This document shows positions 21,814 through 34,216 of a DNA stretch of 64,000 nt, piece after piece; position 1 is the stretch's first letter; the number at the start of each line of letters is the position of its first letter. The position numbers and the translations under genes were made by a program. A model generated the notes under the pieces. That model was not told where the DNA came from. It was given only the letters and a program-made list of their open reading frames with translations, and ran no database searches. The stretch lies in assembly GCA_040437565.1 (NCBI GenBank), contig JBDOQK010000019.1, positions 248,001-312,000 of the forward strand. Reading direction: 5' to 3'. The stretch comes from Albugo candida. Taxonomy: Eukaryota > Oomycota > Peronosporomycetes > Albuginales.

Positions 21814-22796
21814 GGATACATGTCGGGGAAATCTTTTGGGGCGTGTCAGAGAATCATTTCAGTGATAGTTTTTCCAAGTCAAGATTTGCAGGACCGATGA
21901 TTTTATTCTGTAGTTTTCATTATCCAAGGTTTAATGAATTGCAGCATCAAGAGTCTCGATCCGATAAGAAGCTTTTCTCTTATATTTCAAGCACACACAT
22001 GAGTTGATCACTTGTACGGGTACCATCGTCGTTAGCATACACTACGAGGAGGGAAGAATACGAAGCTCTTCAAGAACAAAAGTAGAGTGAAGGGTATGAT
22101 GCTACGGCTAGACAAACTATCTAAACCGCCTGTGATTTCGGTTTGTGACGAGGTGGAAAGGCAAACAGGTGAACGGAGCAGAATACAAGAGTCAGCATCA
22201 TCGATCTCATCGCGTGTCTTACATCCACACAACAAGCTGTTGGACACATTTTTACTGATGCCATTTGACTCAATTTGACACGAATAGCCAGTGTGTTATG
22301 CTGTCGAGCTTGTAAATGCAGTCCTAAAGAATGCAGATTTTGCTTTTGCTCTACTGAATTTGACTCTCTGCGTGTCACGTTCAGCGGAACTGCATATACA
22401 AGTCCAAGTACGAGCACTTCTGATTTTATTGACACTCTCGTTCAGTTAATTGTACAAGTGTAAGGCTGATCAATTCTGATGTCTAGTGAGCCAAGTCAAG
22501 CGAGTGTTAGAGCCTGCAGTTCGAATCTGTCCGATTCGGAGAGGCGATCGAGTTATTTGATANNNNNNNNNNNNNNNNNNNNNNNNNNNNNNNNNNNNNN
22601 NNNNNNNNNNNNNNNNNNNNNNNNNNNNNNNNNNNNNNNNNNNNNNNNNNNNNNNNNNNNNNGCCTGCAGTTCGAATCTGTCCGATTCGGAGAGGCGATC
22701 GAGTTATTTGATATTCAACAAATCATGCTTCGATATCATCACCTTCACATTATATATAGCCAATCATCATGCCCTCATTCACGCATCCCCAAAACG
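21814..22796. other. Intergenic stretch with orphan reading frames and an assembly gap
   Basis: About 980 bp between the SR gene and RICTOR, including gap 1. Three plus-strand frames look mildly coding: from ATG 21897 (ends MS after about 36 codons), 22087-22278 (a hydrophilic frame with DEVERQTGER) and 22275-22463 (a cysteine-rich start, CCRACKCSPKECRFCFC). They are in different frames and I found no consistent splice set. They may be RICTOR 5' leader, a decayed gene or chance. Confidence 0.25.
22512..22713. other. Assembly gap 1 with duplicated flanks (51 bp)
   Basis: 100 N at 22563-22662. The 51 bp to its left (22512-22562) recur exactly at 22663-22713. The true genome very probably has one copy and no gap here. 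Confidence 0.9.
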
Positions 22797-25700
22797 ATGA
22801 CAAATGCGTCATCTTCGACAATTCGCTCCAAAAATGACGCATTTGCAAGTCTCAATATGATTTGTGCATTGATCGAACGAGGCGGACTTGACCGTAAGGC
22901 AAAACTAGAAAGCATGGGGAGGATTTGTCATGTTCGAAAGCTACAATTATGATTTTATTGGGGCTTATGCTCTCTGCGCATTAGGAGCTCAAAAATGATC
23001 CACTTGTGCTTGACTCTTTCTCCGCTGAACGCCTTATAAAGTGCGGATGTCGCTTTCTGATCGATTCAGACTCCTCGACGCGTGTCGGCGCCCTGCGAAT
23101 GTTTCGATATGCAATAGTCAGCAACCAAAGTGTCAAACAAGCAATCGACCTTGTAAGAATGTCATATGAAAGTCTCGTAGACGTGCTTATAATATATATA
23201 CGTTAGCATGTACAGCTTTTCGTCGTCAGGTCTCTGGAACGAGAGCAAAAGCTGCTTGCGGAAAGGGTACAAGCTCTGAAGGTCATTCGCCGAATCATGC
23301 AGATCGATGCCATGCAAATGCCGGCTAGTTTAGTCACATCTTTGGTCGCAGTCGCTAGTCACAAAGATGATAATATGCGTCGTCTCTGCCTGGAAACCAT
23401 TCGCGAACTGGCACTTTGCAATCTGCAAATTATCGCTGAAACAAATGGTGTCAAGGTACTCATTGACGCCATTCTCGAGCCTACTTTTCAGGTTTGTCAT
23501 GACATTGATTTCCCGTCGTGCTTTGATAATTTTGTGTGGTAGGACCTGGCAGATTCTTTGCTTATGACGCTTGTGATGCTGCTTAATGAACCTGCGACCA
23601 GGGCATACATCGAGCCCTTTATTGATACACAGGTGTTGCTAGCGCCTTTTACGGATACAGATGTTCCAGCAGGTAATGATCGTCGTCAGAAATGGATGGC
23701 AAGTCGGAATGCTGTTGTCAAACTGATGAGATCGTGGACGGTCAGTTTAAATAGCTTTGGTTGAATGTGAGCCTGAGTATGCTTATTAGGGAATCATGGT
23801 ATTGACATCAAATCCACAAGGCCTGTCTTCACTTATACAACTTCTCGTCCAACCTGTCGAAGAGGATGTGCAGATTGCTGTTCTTTCAACGATTTGCGAA
23901 ATATTTCTGAAAAAAATGCCAAATGATAAAAATGATACATTGATGGAAAGTTCAAGTCTGACATCGATGGACTGGATGCCGTTATATTCTCAGCATAATT
24001 TGCTGAATAATTATTTCGTCATTGTTCTGCTTGCTATGATGCATTGTGGGATTTTGGAAGCTCTCATCACACTCGGTCAGGGATCCAATCGATGTCTTGC
24101 TGAGCCCGCGATCAATCTACTTGCCGACATTCTACGCATGGCATCAAGGCTTCTCCCCGACAGACACTGCGCTACTCTATTGTCGCTTCCACAACTCGTA
24201 TCAGCATCATCTTTGACGACCACCCAAACTACTCGCAATCAATTCAAAAATATCATGAATCGAAGCGAGCGAGAGAAATCCATTCGATCTTCCGAGATGC
24301 TTGGAGAATTAGCGTCTGCCGTGCGCGCTAGTCTGAACGCTGGAAATAGCTCTGTGTCGATAGTCTCATATGGAGGAAGTGGAATCAATGGCGTGCAACT
24401 GGCATCCAAACTTTTACAAGATACCAATCGACCACAAAATCTTCCTCATGCCAGTCGCGTAGTTCCCAGTGCTACTGGAAGTAATTCTCGAAAGGGCTCG
24501 ATCACCAGTAATCTCACATCTCGCGAGTTGATGGTTCAGGAGCTCAAACGGAGTATGGATGCACAAATGGATGATACCACGTTTAAGGGTATGCTNNNNN
24601 NNNNNNNNNNNNNNNNNNNNNNNNNNNNNNNNNNNNNNNNNNNNNNNNNNNNNNNNNNNNNNNNNNNNNNNNNNNNNNNNNNNNNNNNNNNNNNNGCCCT
24701 TTATTGATACACAGGTGTTGCTAGCGCCTTTTACGGATACAGATGTTCCAGCAGGTAATGATCGTCGTCAGAAATGGATGGCAAGTCGGAATGCTGTTGT
24801 CAAACTGATGAGATCGTGGACGGTCAGTTTAAATAGCTTTGGTTGAATGTGAGCCTGAGTATGCTTATTAGGGAATCATGGTATTGACATCAAATCCACA
24901 AGGCCTGTCTTCACTTATACAACTTCTCGTCCAACCTGTCGAAGAGGATGTGCAGATTGCTGTTCTTTCAACGATTTGCGAAATATTTCTGAAAAAAATG
25001 CCAAATGATAAAAATGATACATTGATGGAAAGTTCAAGTCTGACATCGATGGACTGGATGCCGTTATATTCTCAGCATAATTTGCTGAATAATTATTTCG
25101 TCATTGTTCTGCTTGCTATGATGCATTGTGGGATTTTGGAAGCTCTCATCACACTCGGTCAGGGATCCAATCGATGTCTTGCTGAGCCCGCGATCAATCT
25201 ACTTGCCGACATTCTACGCATGGCATCAAGGCTTCTCCCCGACAGACACTGCGCTACTCTATTGTCGCTTCCACAACTCGTATCAGCATCATCTTTGACG
25301 ACCACCCAAACTACTCGCAATCAATTCAAAAATATCATGAATCGAAGCGAGCGAGAGAAATCCATTCGATCTTCCGAGATGCTTGGAGAATTAGCGTCTG
25401 CCGTGCGCGCTAGTCTGAACGCTGGAAATAGCTCTGTGTCGATAGTCTCATATGGAGGAAGTGGAATCAATGGCGTGCAACTGGCATCCAAACTTTTACA
25501 AGATACCAATCGACCACAAAATCTTCCTCATGCCAGTCGCGTAGTTCCCAGTGCTACTGGAAGTAATTCTCGAAAGGGCTCGATCACCAGTAATCTCAAC
25601 TCGCGAGATGGTTCAGGAGCTCAAACGGAGTATGGATGCACAAATGGATGATACCACGTTTAAGGGTATGCTTCACAATCGCTCACGTGTTTTGACGGAG

Positions 25701-28646
25701 AAGAATTGGACCAAATGGAATTGGGACATTATCTCAGAACTTTTGGAAGGGCCTCTGACAAATCCTCAGCGATTATCTGAAGCAATGAAAACCAAATTTT
25801 TCAAACGTTTATCCGGATTCTTCCGTTGTGACCCTGGGAACAAAGGCTACTTTTCTCAACTTGCGTGGATTCCTGATTTTGTACCATTTTTACGTCCGGC
25901 CTGCCAGATGTATACATTATTGCTCAATCATCCAGAAGGATTATTGTTTCTCAAAACGGACCGCCGTGGGCAGCTTCTTACTGAGATTTCAGCCGCTTTG
26001 GAGCTGGAAGCTCGTCCGGAAGCTGCGATCGTGGAATCTCACATAGGAGCTTTGAAAGCTCGGATGTTTTCGCCTGAATACTGCTCAAGGCGTATGCTGC
26101 GTGAATATTTCACCCTGCTTGGCTTGATGAGCTCAAGTAAAGAAGGTTTGAAGATGATGGAGCAATCAAATCTGTTCCAGCGGTTGTACGTGATGGGTAC
26201 GACCAAAGGACATGAGTTTCTGTGTCGGCTGATTCTGGAAAATCTGGATTATTCAGTGGACGGAAGCTCGCGAAAATTACTGCATTCATGGATGACAGAA
26301 GGATCCAAAGCTCTACGGCTGTACGCGACCTGCTTGTTACGCGCACTCTTGCGATCTGAGGTCGCTGATTTCGAGAAATGGGGCATCGACGCGCTGGTCA
26401 CGCAACTAACACAGGAAGAGGAAGTCGCAAAAGCGGCCTTGAGTGTTTTAGAGGAGGCTGCTGAGAAGGAAGAATGCTTACATGCAATGATCATGAAGCG
26501 TCCGACCAGACTTGTACAATTACGTGACAAACGAGCTGAAGCACTGTTGCTGAAATTCTTGTCGCTTGCAGAAGGACTTGCATTTCTGAAAGATTCGGGG
26601 GATTGGATTCCGCGGATGTTGACATCCTGGCGACGCGAACGTCATATTTCATATGTGCACGCTGTTGAGAATGCTCTTTTTTGTGGTTTGAATCGGGATA
26701 TATGTGGCCGAGAACGCAATTGCTCTATTCCCGGTAGCGTACGAAGTTGTTCTCCAAAACCAATTCCTGTGAATGTGCCTTTGAAGCGTGGAGGTAGCTC
26801 AAGACACGGAAGCCAACGATCACTATGGGCTTTGGATTGGTTGTACCGAATGCCTTGGAATATGGAAGTCAAAATCGTCGGTCCACCTGGTAGTGGTCCT
26901 CCTTCCAATCTGATTCTTGAAACATTTATTGATGGCTCCACAATCGACAATGATGACCCCTCTTTGGAAGAGACTGACCGTCTAAATAACTCGATACGAG
27001 TGAAAGGGATAGTGGTGGACGCACGAAATATGCCTCAACCAGTTGTAGTCAACTCACAGCAGACATTGCAAGCGTGTCTTTTCCTCGGGACGCAACCGGT
27101 GGATCGATATGGCTTCACAAAACCTTTACCTCAAAGCAATGGTGGCTTTGTGATGTCTTCTGCGAGTTTCAATTCAGATTCCCAGCTTCGTGATCGGACC
27201 GGAAAGGTGCGCTCATACTCCAGTGTCGGTGGCGATCGATCTTCAGAAACGAATATTGTAAGCCCGCTTGATTTTCCAGACCCATCCGTGCCGATACCAG
27301 AGGTCGCAACGGAGGAGAATAAAGACTGGAGCTCCTGTCCACCAGAGCAACGATCACCACAGTACCTAGTGGCCCCTGAATGCTCCATCTGTGGTCCTGG
27401 TGAGCGAGCAGTATGGAATTTTCGAGTCGAAATGGATAATGTGACAGGTGTTGTGAAGCGTGTGCTTCTCAAATCAGTTGAATTCACTCTGCAATTATTA
27501 CCACTGCGGCCAAGGACAGTACCCCTTCCACCGCACCTTTACGGAGAGCTTGCAAAGACAAGCTACGGGTGCCAGATTTTGCATGCGTCTGGTCATATAC
27601 CCGAATTTATTGCAAGTTTACGCGATCGCGCAAGCGTACCACTTGAAAAAAGAGCTGCTTTATGGGCATTGGGTCACATTGCCGCGACTTCACGAGGATA
27701 CGACTTGATTCATCATTACGCTCATGACGTACTGGATCTTATCAGCAAGCTTGCTATCGAGTCTTTGCTCGTCTCAGTCCGTGGAACTTGTTTCTTCGTG
27801 CTCGGTTTGGTTTCTCGGTCAGGATCAGGTCAAAGAAGCTTGGCTCAGCTTGGCTGGGTATCTCCGCGAGAATCCAATGTCGCAATATCAATCCCTCAAG
27901 ACTGCACGTCACTATTTCTGTGGCCTCCTGCACCAGTTATGGAAAACAAAGCTGATCCTACTGAAAGTACTAAAAAAGGGGAGCCAGTCACCATCACGCC
28001 ATCATCCTCTCTGCAATCTCTTCTAACCAATGTGCCCTCCGAGTGGCGCGAGATATTGAGACTCATTGCCGATTTGAGTAATCATATCACTCAAAAAGAT
28101 GCTCATTCAGGAATCAATAAGTTAAAGACCACCAAGCCACACTTATTTGAAGATCCGAAATTGCTATTATATGTGCACGCATTGCTTGAAAAGTACACGT
28201 ACCGATTGGTGTTGCGGCAGTTCATACTGAATGCATTTGATCGCGCAGTGCTCACTAATGAAGTGCTCGAAATGGTGCTCAACATTCGAAAGAAAGTTGA
28301 CTCAAGCTTTGAAACTGAACGTAATGGAACCCGTCGTCGATCCTCACCTTCCATCCCGTCATTTACATCCTCTATTCACTCATTCAATGCTGCGATGAAT
28401 AGTAATGTTGCGAATCGATTTTCAGTGGTCAATGGCTTGGGAGGATACCCAATACCATCTTCCAATCTTTTACCCAATGCAATGGGCGGAGACTTTGTTA
28501 GCGACCTGCGAAACACATCGGGACGATCCTCTACTTGGAAAAATCAAGATCGTGATGGCCGTACGGTGGTCTTGAAACGCAATCGTAAATTCTCTGTCAC
28601 AGCAGAACGAAAGATCTTTGTGGGTGCTCCAGAAGCAACTGTGTGA
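22797..28646 (+). CDS. RICTOR: RICTOR, TORC2 subunit (duplicated by an assembly gap)
   Basis: Exons 22797-22931, 22985-23160, 23230-23491, 23543-23740, then a long exon from 23790. That exon is interrupted by gap 2, restarts as a second copy at 24872 and runs to 28646; collapsed to one copy the protein is 1516 residues. RICTOR is the scaffold of TOR complex 2, which phosphorylates AGC kinases and organises actin. Family-typical blocks seen: the N-terminal armadillo region (RVQALKVIRRI, LCLETIRELAL), NYFVIVLLAMMHCGILEALI, NWTKWNWDIISELLEGP, LRLYATCLLRALLRSEV followed by WGIDALVTQL, and the C-terminal PPHLYGELAKTSYGCQIL with SVRGTCFFVLGLVSRS. The two contig copies differ by 5 nt near 24520 and 25600: the left copy keeps the frame (LTSRELMVQELKRSMD), the right copy loses it. 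Ser-rich inserts separate the conserved domains. Confidence 0.92.
23614..25672. other. Assembly gap 2 with about 980-bp duplicated flanks
   Basis: 100 N at 24596-24695. Left flank 23614-24595 (982 bp) and right flank 24696-25672 (977 bp) are the same RICTOR sequence, differing only by two small indels (3 bases for 1, and 3 for 0). This is a contig overlap laid out as a false tandem repeat. Confidence 0.92.
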
Positions 28647-28736
28647 ATGTAACGCAATCACGACAGTTATGATATCATATAGCAAGATAATGTTGTATAT
28701 CGGTTATGATAGAGTTGGTGGTGCGAATTACGTTCC

Positions 28737-29740
28737 ATGATGCTGCATAATCTTTGGAGAGCATCTCCTTTATCCTCGCCCACAGCGTCTCAATTAATTC
28801 CTCTAGTGCGATATGCATCGAGTCAAGTAGGTATAAAAATGGACAACTTGGATGTACCTTCCAATTTATCTCTAGCACCTCAAAACCCAATTCCTGCGCC
28901 ACGATTAATCAAGAAAGCTTCGGAAGGTAGTAGAATTATACCTGCAAGGCTTCGACCTGAATTTAATGTTTCTTTAGTTATCTATGACGATATTGGTCGA
29001 CCAATTGTCAACATGCTGAGCTTCAAAGACGAATCTGTGGTGAACTCCTTGGCTTTGGATCCAAGCGTTTTCAATGCACCACTACGAAAAGATATTTTAC
29101 ATCGTGTAGTACGATGGCAACTGGCATGTCGTCGGTCTGGAAATCATAAAGCTAAATCACGCTCGGAAACTAGAGGGTCCACTCGAAAAGTTCGGCCTCA
29201 AAAAGGAGGCGGTCAGGCTCGTGTTGGTGACCTGCGGTATTGCCTCTCTGAGTTTTTCTTGATTGTCAACTCATTTTACTTCACAGCGCTCCGCAATGGC
29301 GTGGAGGATACTGCGTGCATGGACCTGTTGTCCGTGATCATTCATACACACTACAAAAGAAAGGTGTTATACATGTATTGTGTCAAAGCAACCATCATGA
29401 CTGATTAGCTTTATTCCATGTAGTGAGGGCAATGGGAATTCGTGTCGCTCTATCAGAAAAACTTCGCGAAGGAAAGCTTGCTATTGTGGAAAATCTTGAC
29501 TGGGATATCGTGAAAACGAAAGAACTGAGGGACCTATTGAAGGCACGAAATTGGGATAATGCGTTGTTCGTTGATGGAGAAGAAGTGACGACTAACTTTA
29601 TTCTATCATCACGGAACATTCCATGCATCGATGTTATTCCTCAACATAAGATCAACGTTTACTCTATTCTCAAACGAGATCTACTAATCTCAACCGTGGA
29701 TGCCATAAAGTATTTCGAAGATCGATTCCATGTAGATTAG
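28737..29740 (+). CDS. MRPL4: Mitochondrial large-subunit ribosomal protein uL4m
   Basis: Exons 28737-29236, 29287-29363 and 29424-29740 give 297 residues, with introns of 50 and 60 bp. The uL4 core is clear: the basic loop reads RGSTRKVRPQKGGGQARVGD, followed across the first junction by RAPQWRGGG and HGPVVRDHSYTLQKK, then RVALSEKLREGKLAIVE and the C-terminal alpha/beta lobe ending IKYFEDRF. The N-terminal 30 residues carry Arg, Ser and hydrophobic residues without acids and end in RYASS, a plausible mitochondrial presequence. It binds 23S-type rRNA and lines the exit tunnel. It starts 90 bp after RICTOR stops, on the same strand. Confidence 0.92.
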
Positions 29741-30309
29741 CTTTGCTATGATGAAGACTGTGTTTTCATTTAGAATAAATATACGCATTCTGACATCAGA
29801 TTTTATTTCCATTTGANNNNNNNNNNNNNNNNNNNNNNNNNNNNNNNNNNNNNNNNNNNNNNNNNNNNNNNNNNNNNNNNNNNNNNNNNNNNNNNNNNNN
29901 NNNNNNNNNNNNNNNNATGAAGACTGTGTTTTCATTTAGAATAAATATACGCATTCTGACATCAGATTTTATTTCCATTTGACCTTTATAGCCTACCGCT
30001 CGCTGCCAGATGATTCTGTGCTTAGATGCAGTGTCACAACTTTCCAGGAAATGTTCAAGTTGCTTTATATCGTGAAACCATTCGCCTCTTCATTGCTCGA
30101 TAAACCATAGAATGAAGTCGTTAGGAGGCTGGCATTAATATCTATCAGGAGCTACAGCCATACATGATACTTGACTTATAAGCAATAGCGATACAGAACG
30201 AACGTGCAGACTTCCTAGCTTCTGGATCGACATAAAGTATATTATTTAGTTATTGAAGGCATCCACAAGTGCGTATTAGCTGCAGGGTACTCCTTTATCA
30301 TTCACTGAG
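29741..30309. other. Intergenic, containing assembly gap 3
   Basis: Convergent spacer between uL4m and kinesin-13. It contains 100 N at 29817-29916, flanked by an exact 66-bp copy (29751-29816 and 29917-29982). Otherwise AT-rich; no gene, RNA or repeat recognised. Confidence 0.8.
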
Positions 30310-32687
30310 CTAAAATTTTGTTTGAAATCGCCGGCGAAATATTTCCAATCGCTCGCGTAGATTTTCAATCGTTTTGTTTTTCTGCAGCAAAATCTGATAC
30401 AAGCCAAAATCAATACAGACAAAAGTTCAACTGAAACCACAAATACCTCATCCAGACGATTTGTATACTTAACGATCTCACACTCAGCTACATTAGCTGC
30501 TTGCATATCGGCAAGAAGAGCACCTTCTTCTGTCAAAAGCTCAGCACTTTCCTGAAAAAGTCACAATTCTTAGAAGGCAACTCAAATGTATAATCGATGA
30601 GATTTGTACTTGTATTGCGCTCATGTGTGCGTTGAGCACGCTCTCTTGCTCTTGATACAGCGTCTGTACCTGCATTACATCCCTCTCAACTTGACAAATA
30701 GTTTGTGTTGTGAAATACGTACAACGCCATGTGTGTTCTCGCTCACTGCAGCCTCGTCATCCATTTTCGTGAGTTCTTGATCAGCTTCGATTTTGTTTGC
30801 ACGAAGTATCCTCGGTGCTTCAACATCCTGTCCTGGTCCGATTGCTCCATGATTCGGCTTCTTTCTAGTTGGAGTCTCAGTATCAGTCAAATGTATGTGG
30901 TCGTCACTGGATTCCAACGGCATCTTCTCTGCGTTTTCAGTATCTGTGGATACATAGACCTCATTAAAAATTCACTCCTCCCAGCCGTTGATCTACTACC
31001 TGACTCAAAAACGATATCATTAATGTCAACAGCTGGTGTTTCTTCAAAGAAAAATGCATTGGTTGCAACGTGTTTCTCCTTAACTCGATCCGCATATCGC
31101 AGTGTGTTAATTGTGTGGTCAGCCGAAGACTGGCAGGGTGACACCGTCGCGATCATGACTGTCCTATAAGTGATCATGTTACACAGGCAAGAGTGCATCG
31201 TGTGCCATAGAAAGCTTCAGATACCTGGCTTGTGAGTTTGTAAATGAGTCCTTCAAGACCTGAGTTAGTTTGCTGGCTCGAAATGGAATGTGGATACCTC
31301 GCCCTCCGCTATCCAACGCTCTATATAATCAAATTCGAGTGAGTCGAGAGTCAACTGAAACAGAGATCAGGCAAAACCGAAAGCATTCTTTCAGTGCCAG
31401 CAGGCTCTTATTGATCTCGGACGACTCCATGCGACGATCCCGATCGTGATTTTTCACATCAGTTCCTCGTTCGCTGCCAGCGAGATCGATCAGAGAAAGC
31501 TTTCCTTGAAGTTGATAATCATTGTCTTTATCTCGAAGAGAAATCTGACAAATGCAATGCGACCGAGAGGATACATCGTTCACTTCAGTAGCATGAGTTG
31601 TGCGCAAAGCATTTCCTTTCTGAATAAATTGCATTAATTCAGCGACATTTGTTACTTGGACTTCTTCCAAATCGACCACTTGAACTTCTCCATTTCCATC
31701 TTCTCTTATCGTAAGTCTCTTCCGATGTAATAGATCCTGACATCTTCCACCATATATTTCGAAAAAACTCAAGTAAATATGAAGGTCTGCTCGTCTACCA
31801 CAACATTAATGCTTTAGCTCAAGACTGAATAAATTTTTATGGATGGACCTTTTTTGGGCTTCATGTACTTGATCAAAAATATCCACCGCAATTTGTGTTT
31901 GTATCCCTTGCATTGTATATGTCTTACCGCTACCTGTCTGTCCGTACCTGCCTCATGAGTTAGCCTTGATCTTTTCATAGGACAAAGTAATGACATACGC
32001 AAAGACAGTAGCTCTTCCACCCTCTTCACAGACAAATTTGACCAGCGGTTTAGCTGTATACATGTACACAAGCTCGTTTGTACTGGATTCATCAAAAGTC
32101 TTGAAGCGCAGCAAATATCAGCCAGCGCCTCGTGGAAGCTGCGATAACGTACATGATCAAATCGGAATGCATTACTATCAAGATATTTTGTTATTCCATC
32201 GACTTTAAGTTTACAATCGTGTACGATAGCCATCGGGTTGAGGCAGGTGACGGCATCAAAATCTCTTTTCTTTGTTTCTTTAGCATTCACAGGCCGTTTA
32301 CGTACACAGATTGTAATCTTTGTTTCCCCTGGTTCGTCATGTGCTTCAATGCGAGATCTATTCTGCTCCCGAAATGCACGAATCATGCGTTGGAAATCCA
32401 CATCGCCAGGTTGTCCCATTTTCTCCAGTAAATGACTCTCTTTCTGCCGCTCCTTTTTCGCAGCAGCCATCGCACGTCGTCTATCTTTACGGTCCTTCTC
32501 AATCTGTAAAAATCGTGAGGAAGTTACATTAGAATCGGATGTAGTCGGCTACCTTTGCGATCGCGGCGATAGTGGGCTTTGTACGTTGCGGTGCTGTAGA
32601 TGGATGACTGGATCCCATGGAGTGATCTGAATGATTTGCAGTCGCTGCATTACAGCCTTCGCGAGTAAGGCTTGCTCGTCGCGGCAT
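30310..32687 (-). CDS. Kinesin-13 (MCAK/KIF2-type microtubule depolymerase), 11 exons
   Basis: Exons in transcript order: 32553-32687, 32153-32503, 31999-32099, 31849-31947, 31378-31794, 31225-31320, 31000-31163, 30723-30943, 30610-30669, 30447-30551 and 30310-30393, giving 610 residues with introns of 49-66 bp. The motor is internal, starting near residue 107 ([12 protein letters not shown]) after a basic neck. The class-defining KVD finger is at residues 145-147 ([12 protein letters not shown]), the P-loop GQTGSGKT at 198-205, then [13 protein letters not shown], switch I NDVSSRSH, switch [22 protein letters not shown] and [11 protein letters not shown]. The C-terminus has the family helix ending in an [12 protein letters not shown] block. 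Kinesin-13s do not walk but peel tubulin from microtubule ends in spindles and flagella. An in-frame leader upstream of Met (to 32714) is open behind a TAG, so a further 5' exon is possible. Confidence 0.93.
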
Positions 32688-32802
32688 CTGCGTTCCTGCC
32701 GGCGGTTTCGGCTCCTACAGCACTCGTCTTAAAGGGTCATTTATTTGGAGCTACCCGAAACGAGAGAAGTGTGTATAGCTATACGTATATGCTTTTACTT
32801 AG

Positions 32803-32972
32803 CAGTTCGGAGATCTAATCAGGAATGGTTTGAAACGATTGATCCTTGGAATTTGCTTTTAAGAACACAAGAGCAGATATTTTCCGAGCGGAAAACTACG
32901 TATAGTCAAGAGGATAAGTTTTTTTTGCATTATCTATTAGTAATCAATCGAGTGCTTGTCAGCATAAAGTAG
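32803..32972 (+). CDS. Possible small gene or terminal exon, unassigned
   Basis: A hydrophilic, coding-looking frame (RRSNQEWFETIDPWNLL near the start, ending RVLVSIK) follows a good acceptor at 32801-32802. It could join across a 33-bp GT-AG gap (32770-32802) to an open frame antisense to the kinesin leader, but no ATG was found. Its stop overlaps the 3' end of the minus-strand membrane gene by 14 bp. No family recognised; it may be chance. Confidence 0.25.
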
Positions 32973-33501
32973 TAAAATTTCTGGCGTGTGATTTTTGAGC
33001 TGGCGGAAACCCATCAATTTTCAAGTCCGATTTCTGGATACCATCCATCACTCTGTGAAAAATTGCCGCTGTTGCGAGCAAGGAAGCGAGTAAGACCACG
33101 TTTAAAAAATGAATTATCCATATCATAGTATCGAGCACAGCGCTTTGATCTTCAAGGCATGTATTTGAGAACGATGCTGCTTGCAAAAGTGATTGAATTA
33201 CAAAAATGGAGATCATCAAAATAAGCTGCAGAATCGATAGCATGAAGAAGCCGGTCAAGCTCAGATTCAAGCGATTTTCGTCGAAGATATATAAGCGGAT
33301 GATAGAGCTAATGGAAACCACGGCAAAGATGACCAAAGAATAATAATAGCTGACTCTTGAGACCGATTCATCTCGATCGAATGCACACGAAGTGATTGAG
33401 TTATGGGCTAGCATATAGATAAATAATGAGATTGAAAATGTCAAACTCGCACCTTCCCAGAGAGGTACAGATTTAGCTAGCTGATACGAGATTTCGCCCA
33501 T
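32959..33501 (-). CDS. Small four-transmembrane protein, unassigned
   Basis: 180 residues from the ATG at 33501. Four hydrophobic segments are clear: around ASLTFSISLFIYMLA, YYYSLVIFAVVSISSIIRLYI, GFFMLSILQLILMISIFVIQ and MIWIIHFLNVVLLASLLATA. The C-terminus is short and basic. The frame is open further upstream (to 33588) without an ATG, and a good acceptor lies just before the chosen start, so an upstream coding exon cannot be excluded. No family recognised. It is arranged divergently with the next gene, about 110 bp apart. Confidence 0.55.
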   Translation of the reverse strand: MGEISYQLAKSVPLWEGASLTFSISLFIYMLAHNSITSCAFDRDESVSRVSYYYSLVIFAVVSISSIIRLYIFDENRLNLSLTGFFMLSILQLILMISIFVIQSLLQAASFSNTCLEDQSAVLDTMIWIIHFLNVVLLASLLATAAIFHRVMDGIQKSDLKIDGFPPAQKSHARNFTTLC

Positions 33502-33611
33502 TTGATGATCTTCTACAAAGCAAAATGGATAATGATCAAAATTATGATCTCTTCCTGCGGATGGCAAATGCTCAATCACATCAGTCAAATTTTGATGTGC
33601 TTATTTTGTAG

Positions 33612-34216
33612 ATTTTATCGGTGATTGACGACTCATTGCCGTTCCCAGAAAATTCAAGCTTGACGAATGATCAGCGAAACAAAACTCGGAAGTCTACAAT
33701 GAAGAGTGACTCATCACTCAAGTTTATTCAATATTTTACTGCGACAAAAAATTTGGAGCCTATTACCAGAGATCGGCTGGTAGCTTTGCGCATTTCTACT
33801 TATGCCATGTTATATGCGAACTTCAGCGAACGTGCACAAGTCGTCCCTTCTGCTATCAAGTGTTCCAGAAAAAAAAGAATGACTCACGATAGGGTGGACA
33901 TATATCACACCTATTGATTTGGAAGAAAGTGCTCTGTCGCAGCATCCCTATTTTTCTTGCTTTCGTACTGATATACAAAGTATCCCTTGTGATGTTCCAT
34001 ACTATTTAAAATCTTCTAGCTTTTGTCCAATTCGACCCACGTACTGCAGAACATACCAAGTGAGTCAAGCTCTACAGTTTTTTTCCAGTCCACAACCAGG
34101 TCAGCGTATTGATTGTCTTATGCCGACGGTCACAACTACCGATCAAGCCACGTAATCAATTTGTACAGCGGACATGGGATGGATGCCTGCAAGTGCTCTC
34201 TTCTGTTACGAACTAA
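33612..34216 (+). CDS. Hypothetical protein, three exons, start unresolved
   Basis: Exons 33612-33831, 33893-34059 and 34100-34216 join in phase; the introns are 61 and 40 bp, the second with a perfect GTGAGT donor. The product reads MKSDSSLKFIQYFTATKNLE, then ISTYAMLYANFSER spliced to WTYITPIDLEESAL, and ends LQVLSSVTN. The first in-frame Met is at 33699. Upstream, an ATG at 33525 opens 28 codons in the same frame (MDNDQNYDLFLRMANAQ) but ends at a TAG at 33609-33611, directly before the exon. Either an unseen splice removes that stop, or the annotated start is wrong, or the sequence has an error. No family recognised. Confidence 0.45.

Noticed and set aside
22480-22560. tRNA-like B-box (GTTCGAATC) with an A-box-like GAGCCAAGT upstream
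   Set aside because: The T-stem pairs poorly and no acceptor stem can be formed between the expected 5' and 3' positions.
23614-25672. Tandem duplication of a RICTOR segment
   Set aside because: The copies are nearly identical, abut a 100-N gap, and match the pattern of five other gaps; an assembly overlap explains it.
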